Assembly: GCA_013698385.1 (NCBI GenBank)
Contig: JACCVB010000351.1
Location: 1 to 6,739, forward strand
Source: Chloroflexota bacterium
GTDB taxonomy: Bacteria; Chloroflexota; Limnocylindria; Limnocylindrales; CSP1-4
Length of the DNA: 6,739 nt
Reading direction: 5' to 3'
Position 1 is the first letter of the stretch. Every line of letters starts with the position of its first letter. Below the pieces are notes generated by a model. The model was not told where the DNA came from, made no database searches, and saw nothing but the letters and a program-made list of their open reading frames with translations. Position numbers and translations under genes: made by a program. This document shows, one piece after another, positions 4,695 through 6,739 of this stretch.

Positions 4695-5885
4695 GTGGAC
4701 CGTTTCGAGCCGAACCTGCGCATCCCGGGCCCGACCGCCCTACCGTCCAGCGTCCGCGACGCCGGGTCGCGCCAGATGATCAACCACCGTGGTCCGGAAT
4801 TCGCCACCATGCTGGAGCGGATCCTGACCGGGATGAAGCCGTTCTTCGGGACCACGTCGGACGTCGCGATGATCACGGCCGCGGGCTCGGGCGGGCTGGA
4901 AGCGGCGATCGTCAACGTCCTCTCCCCGGGCGACCGCGTCCTGGCGGTGTCGATCGGCTCGTTCGGCGATCGATTTGCGAAGATCGCCGGGATCTACGGA
5001 GCCGCTGTCACCAAGCTCGATATGGAATGGGGCCAGGCGGCCGATCCGACCGCCATCCGCGAGGCCCTCCAGGCTGATCCTGGCGTCAAGGCCGTGCTGC
5101 TCACCCACAACGAGACCTCGACCGGCGTCATGAACCCGATCCCGGTCCTGGCGGCCGTCGTGCGCGAGGTCTCACCTGGGGCCCTGATCCTGGTCGACAG
5201 CGTTTCCGGTCTGGGCGCAGTTCCATTCGAGATGGACGCCTGGGGCGTGGACCTGGTCGTGACCGGCTCGCAGAAGGCCTGGATGGCAGCCCCCGGCCTG
5301 GCGATGATCGCGGCGTCCGACCGCGCCTGGCGTGCCATGGAGACGGCGACGATGCCGCGCTTCTACCTCGACCTGCGCGCCCATCGCGACGCGGCGGTCA
5401 ATGGCCAGACGCCGTTCACCCCGGCCATCGCCGTCGTGTTCCAGGTGGACGAGGGACTGCGCCTGATGCACCAGGAAGGCGCCGACGCGGTCTTCGCCCG
5501 ACACGAGGCGTGCGCCGCGGCGGCGCGGGCGGGCCTTCCGGCGCTGGGTTTCGAGCTGTTCGCCGACCAGCGCTTCGCGTCCCGTACCGTCACGGCGGCG
5601 GTCGTGCCGGACGACCTCGACTGGAAGGCATTCAACACCGAGGTCAAGCGCCGGGGCGTCATCCTGGCCGGCGGGCAGGGCAAGCTGACCGGACGGATCT
5701 TCCGTCTCGGCCATCTCGGCTCGGTCACCCTGGAGGAGATCCTGGGTGCATTCAGCACGCTCGAGATCGCGAGCCTCGGGGCGGGCCGTTCCGTGACGCC
5801 GGGCGCCGCGGTCGGTGCCGCGCAGGCGGCCGCGCTAGCATCCTTCGGCCTCGTCGCAGCCACGACGGCCGGGGCCGGCGCGTGA
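4695..5885 (+). CDS. Class V aminotransferase (serine-pyruvate/alanine-glyoxylate family), probable phosphoserine aminotransferase
   Basis: This 396-residue PLP enzyme begins at a GTG with a GAGGAG site 7 bases upstream (4682-4687). It opens with LRIPGPTALP and INHRGPEF (residues 8-36), both typical of the AGXT/serine-pyruvate branch of fold type I aminotransferases. AAGSGGLEA (62-70) holds the phosphate of PLP. THNETSTG (137-144) and VDSVSGLGAVP (167-177, with Asp168 facing the pyridine nitrogen) follow, then VTGSQKAW with the Schiff-base Lys194. KLTGRIFRLGHLG carries Arg337, the expected carboxylate binder. The stop overlaps the serA start by four bases. By itself the family could act on glyoxylate, pyruvate or phosphohydroxypyruvate. 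Pairing with SerA favours transamination of 3-phosphohydroxypyruvate by glutamate to phosphoserine, in place of a classical SerC; class V enzymes are paired with SerA in other lineages. The last 30 or so residues are an Ala/Gly-rich tail of no evident role. No clear promoter is visible upstream. Confidence 0.88.
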   Translation: MDRFEPNLRIPGPTALPSSVRDAGSRQMINHRGPEFATMLERILTGMKPFFGTTSDVAMITAAGSGGLEAAIVNVLSPGDRVLAVSIGSFGDRFAKIAGIYGAAVTKLDMEWGQAADPTAIREALQADPGVKAVLLTHNETSTGVMNPIPVLAAVVREVSPGALILVDSVSGLGAVPFEMDAWGVDLVVTGSQKAWMAAPGLAMIAASDRAWRAMETATMPRFYLDLRAHRDAAVNGQTPFTPAIAVVFQVDEGLRLMHQEGADAVFARHEACAAAARAGLPALGFELFADQRFASRTVTAAVVPDDLDWKAFNTEVKRRGVILAGGQGKLTGRIFRLGHLGSVTLEEILGAFSTLEIASLGAGRSVTPGAAVGAAQAAALASFGLVAATTAGAGA

Positions 5886-6739
5886 AGGTCCTCGTCGCGG
5901 AAACGATCGCTCGCGAGGGGATCGAACGCCTCGCGGCGCACCACGAGGTCGATGAGCGGATCGGCTGTGAGCCGGCGGAGCTGGCGGCGATGCTGCCCGA
6001 CTACGACGCCCTGATCGTGCGCAGCCAGGTCCAGGTAAGCGCCGACCTGATCGCCGCCGGGACCCGCCTCGTCGTGATCGGTCGGGCTGGGGTCGGCGTC
6101 GACAATGTGGACCTGGAGGCGGCAACGCGTGCCGGTATCACCGTCGTCAACGCGCCCACCGGCAACACGATCGCCGCGGCCGAGCACACCCTGGCCCTGC
6201 TCTACGGCGTGGCTCGCCGGATCGCCGCCGCCGACGCCTCGGTCCGCCGGGGCGAGTGGGAGCGCAGTCATTTCACGGGCCTCGAGCTGCGCGGTCGGAC
6301 CCTCGGGATCGTCGGCCTCGGCAAGATCGGCCAGGCCATCGCGGTCCGCGCCCGAGCGATGGAGATGATCGTCCTGGCGGCCGATCCGTTCGTCAGCGCC
6401 GAACAGGCGGCCAACCACGGCGCCGAGCTCGTGGACTTCGACACGCTCCTCGCCCGGTCCGACGTGGTCAGCCTGCATGTACCCCTGACCCGGTCCACCC
6501 GCGGCCTGATCGGGACGGCCGCGATCGCCCGGATGAAGCCCGGAGCGATCGTCCTCAACGTCGCGCGCGGCGGGATCCTGGACGAGGCAGCGGTCACCGG
6601 GGCGCTCGTGGCAGGCCAGCTCGCCGGCGCCGGGATCGACGTCTTCGAGCATGAGCCACCCGCGGGCTCGCCGCTCCTCGACGCCCCGAATACGGTCCTG
6701 ACACCCCACCTCGGGGCGTCCACGGCCGAGGCCCAGATC
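5882..6739 (+). CDS. serA: D-3-phosphoglycerate dehydrogenase, N-terminal 286 residues (runs off the window)
   Basis: The gene starts at a GTG inside a GTGA overlap with the aminotransferase stop and remains open to the last base, so the 3' end is missing. KVLVAETIAREGIERL and DALIVRSQVQV form the substrate-binding domain. GRAGVGVDNVDLEAATRAGITVVNAP leads to the NAD domain, which has the dinucleotide motif LGIVGLGKIGQAIA (residues 141-154) and Asp169 at the end of the second strand, as expected for NAD specificity. The catalytic triad of D-2-hydroxyacid dehydrogenases is present: Arg229 (NVARGGILDE), Glu258 (DVFEHEPP) and His276 (TPHLGAST). SerA oxidises 3-phosphoglycerate to 3-phosphohydroxypyruvate, the first step of serine synthesis. 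The family usually has about 525 residues when it carries the intervening and ACT regulatory domains; whether this one does cannot be seen. The overlap implies translational coupling with the aminotransferase, which would use its product. Confidence 0.92.
   Translation, partial: MKVLVAETIAREGIERLAAHHEVDERIGCEPAELAAMLPDYDALIVRSQVQVSADLIAAGTRLVVIGRAGVGVDNVDLEAATRAGITVVNAPTGNTIAAAEHTLALLYGVARRIAAADASVRRGEWERSHFTGLELRGRTLGIVGLGKIGQAIAVRARAMEMIVLAADPFVSAEQAANHGAELVDFDTLLARSDVVSLHVPLTRSTRGLIGTAAIARMKPGAIVLNVARGGILDEAAVTGALVAGQLAGAGIDVFEHEPPAGSPLLDAPNTVLTPHLGASTAEAQI

Noticed and set aside
5363..6709. A 448-codon open frame on the minus strand opposite the aminotransferase and serA
   Set aside because: Both plus-strand genes are confidently assigned with full active-site motifs. 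The antisense translation is Asp/Gly/Arg-rich and spans both genes, as expected for a shadow.

Overview
The window is very GC-rich and densely coding. It has strong G/C preference at third codon positions, frequent GTG and TTG starts, and gene overlaps of a few bases. This fits a high-GC Chloroflexota or Actinomycetota genome. I lean to Chloroflexota because of the overlapping class V aminotransferase and serA pair, but that is inference; no rRNA or other phylogenetic marker is present to settle it. I see no tRNA, rRNA, CRISPR array, insertion sequence or phage gene.

Layout. At the left edge (1-348, +) is the C-terminal end of the AAA+ protein RarA/MgsA. It converges, with a 4-base gap, on a block of six genes all on the minus strand. 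In order of transcription (right to left) these are: a VapB-like ribbon-helix-helix antitoxin (4595-4341) and its PIN-domain VapC toxin (4336-3923); a membrane-anchored protein with a C39/papain-like domain (3818-2862); a membrane-anchored Ser/Thr protein kinase (2669-1355) broken by a one-base frameshift near 2303-2305; and an ArsR-type regulator (1167-832) overlapping an SRPBCC/AHSA1-family protein (835-353). A short hydrophobic ORF on the plus strand (2714-2902) fills the gap between the C39-like gene and the kinase. At the right end, on the plus strand, a class V aminotransferase (4695-5885) overlaps by four bases the start of serA (5882 to the window edge).

How the genes work together. 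The aminotransferase and SerA very probably form a serine-biosynthesis operon: SerA oxidises 3-phosphoglycerate, and the aminotransferase probably acts as the phosphoserine aminotransferase. VapBC is a self-regulating type II toxin-antitoxin pair. ArsR-SRPBCC is a two-gene unit in which the regulator probably represses its own promoter. The kinase and the C39-like protein both have one membrane helix and a Pro/Thr-rich external segment, so both point to the cell envelope; a functional link between them is only suggested by adjacency.

Most notable signals. (1) A clean single-base frameshift splits an otherwise intact kinase. (2) A near-consensus promoter and a 26-bp palindrome cover the arsR start codon and imply a leaderless, self-repressed mRNA. 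(3) The vapB start has a very similar layout. (4) A short, strongly codon-biased hydrophobic ORF lies alone between two minus-strand genes. I found no convincing wholly new system; the accessory content is made of recognisable families.
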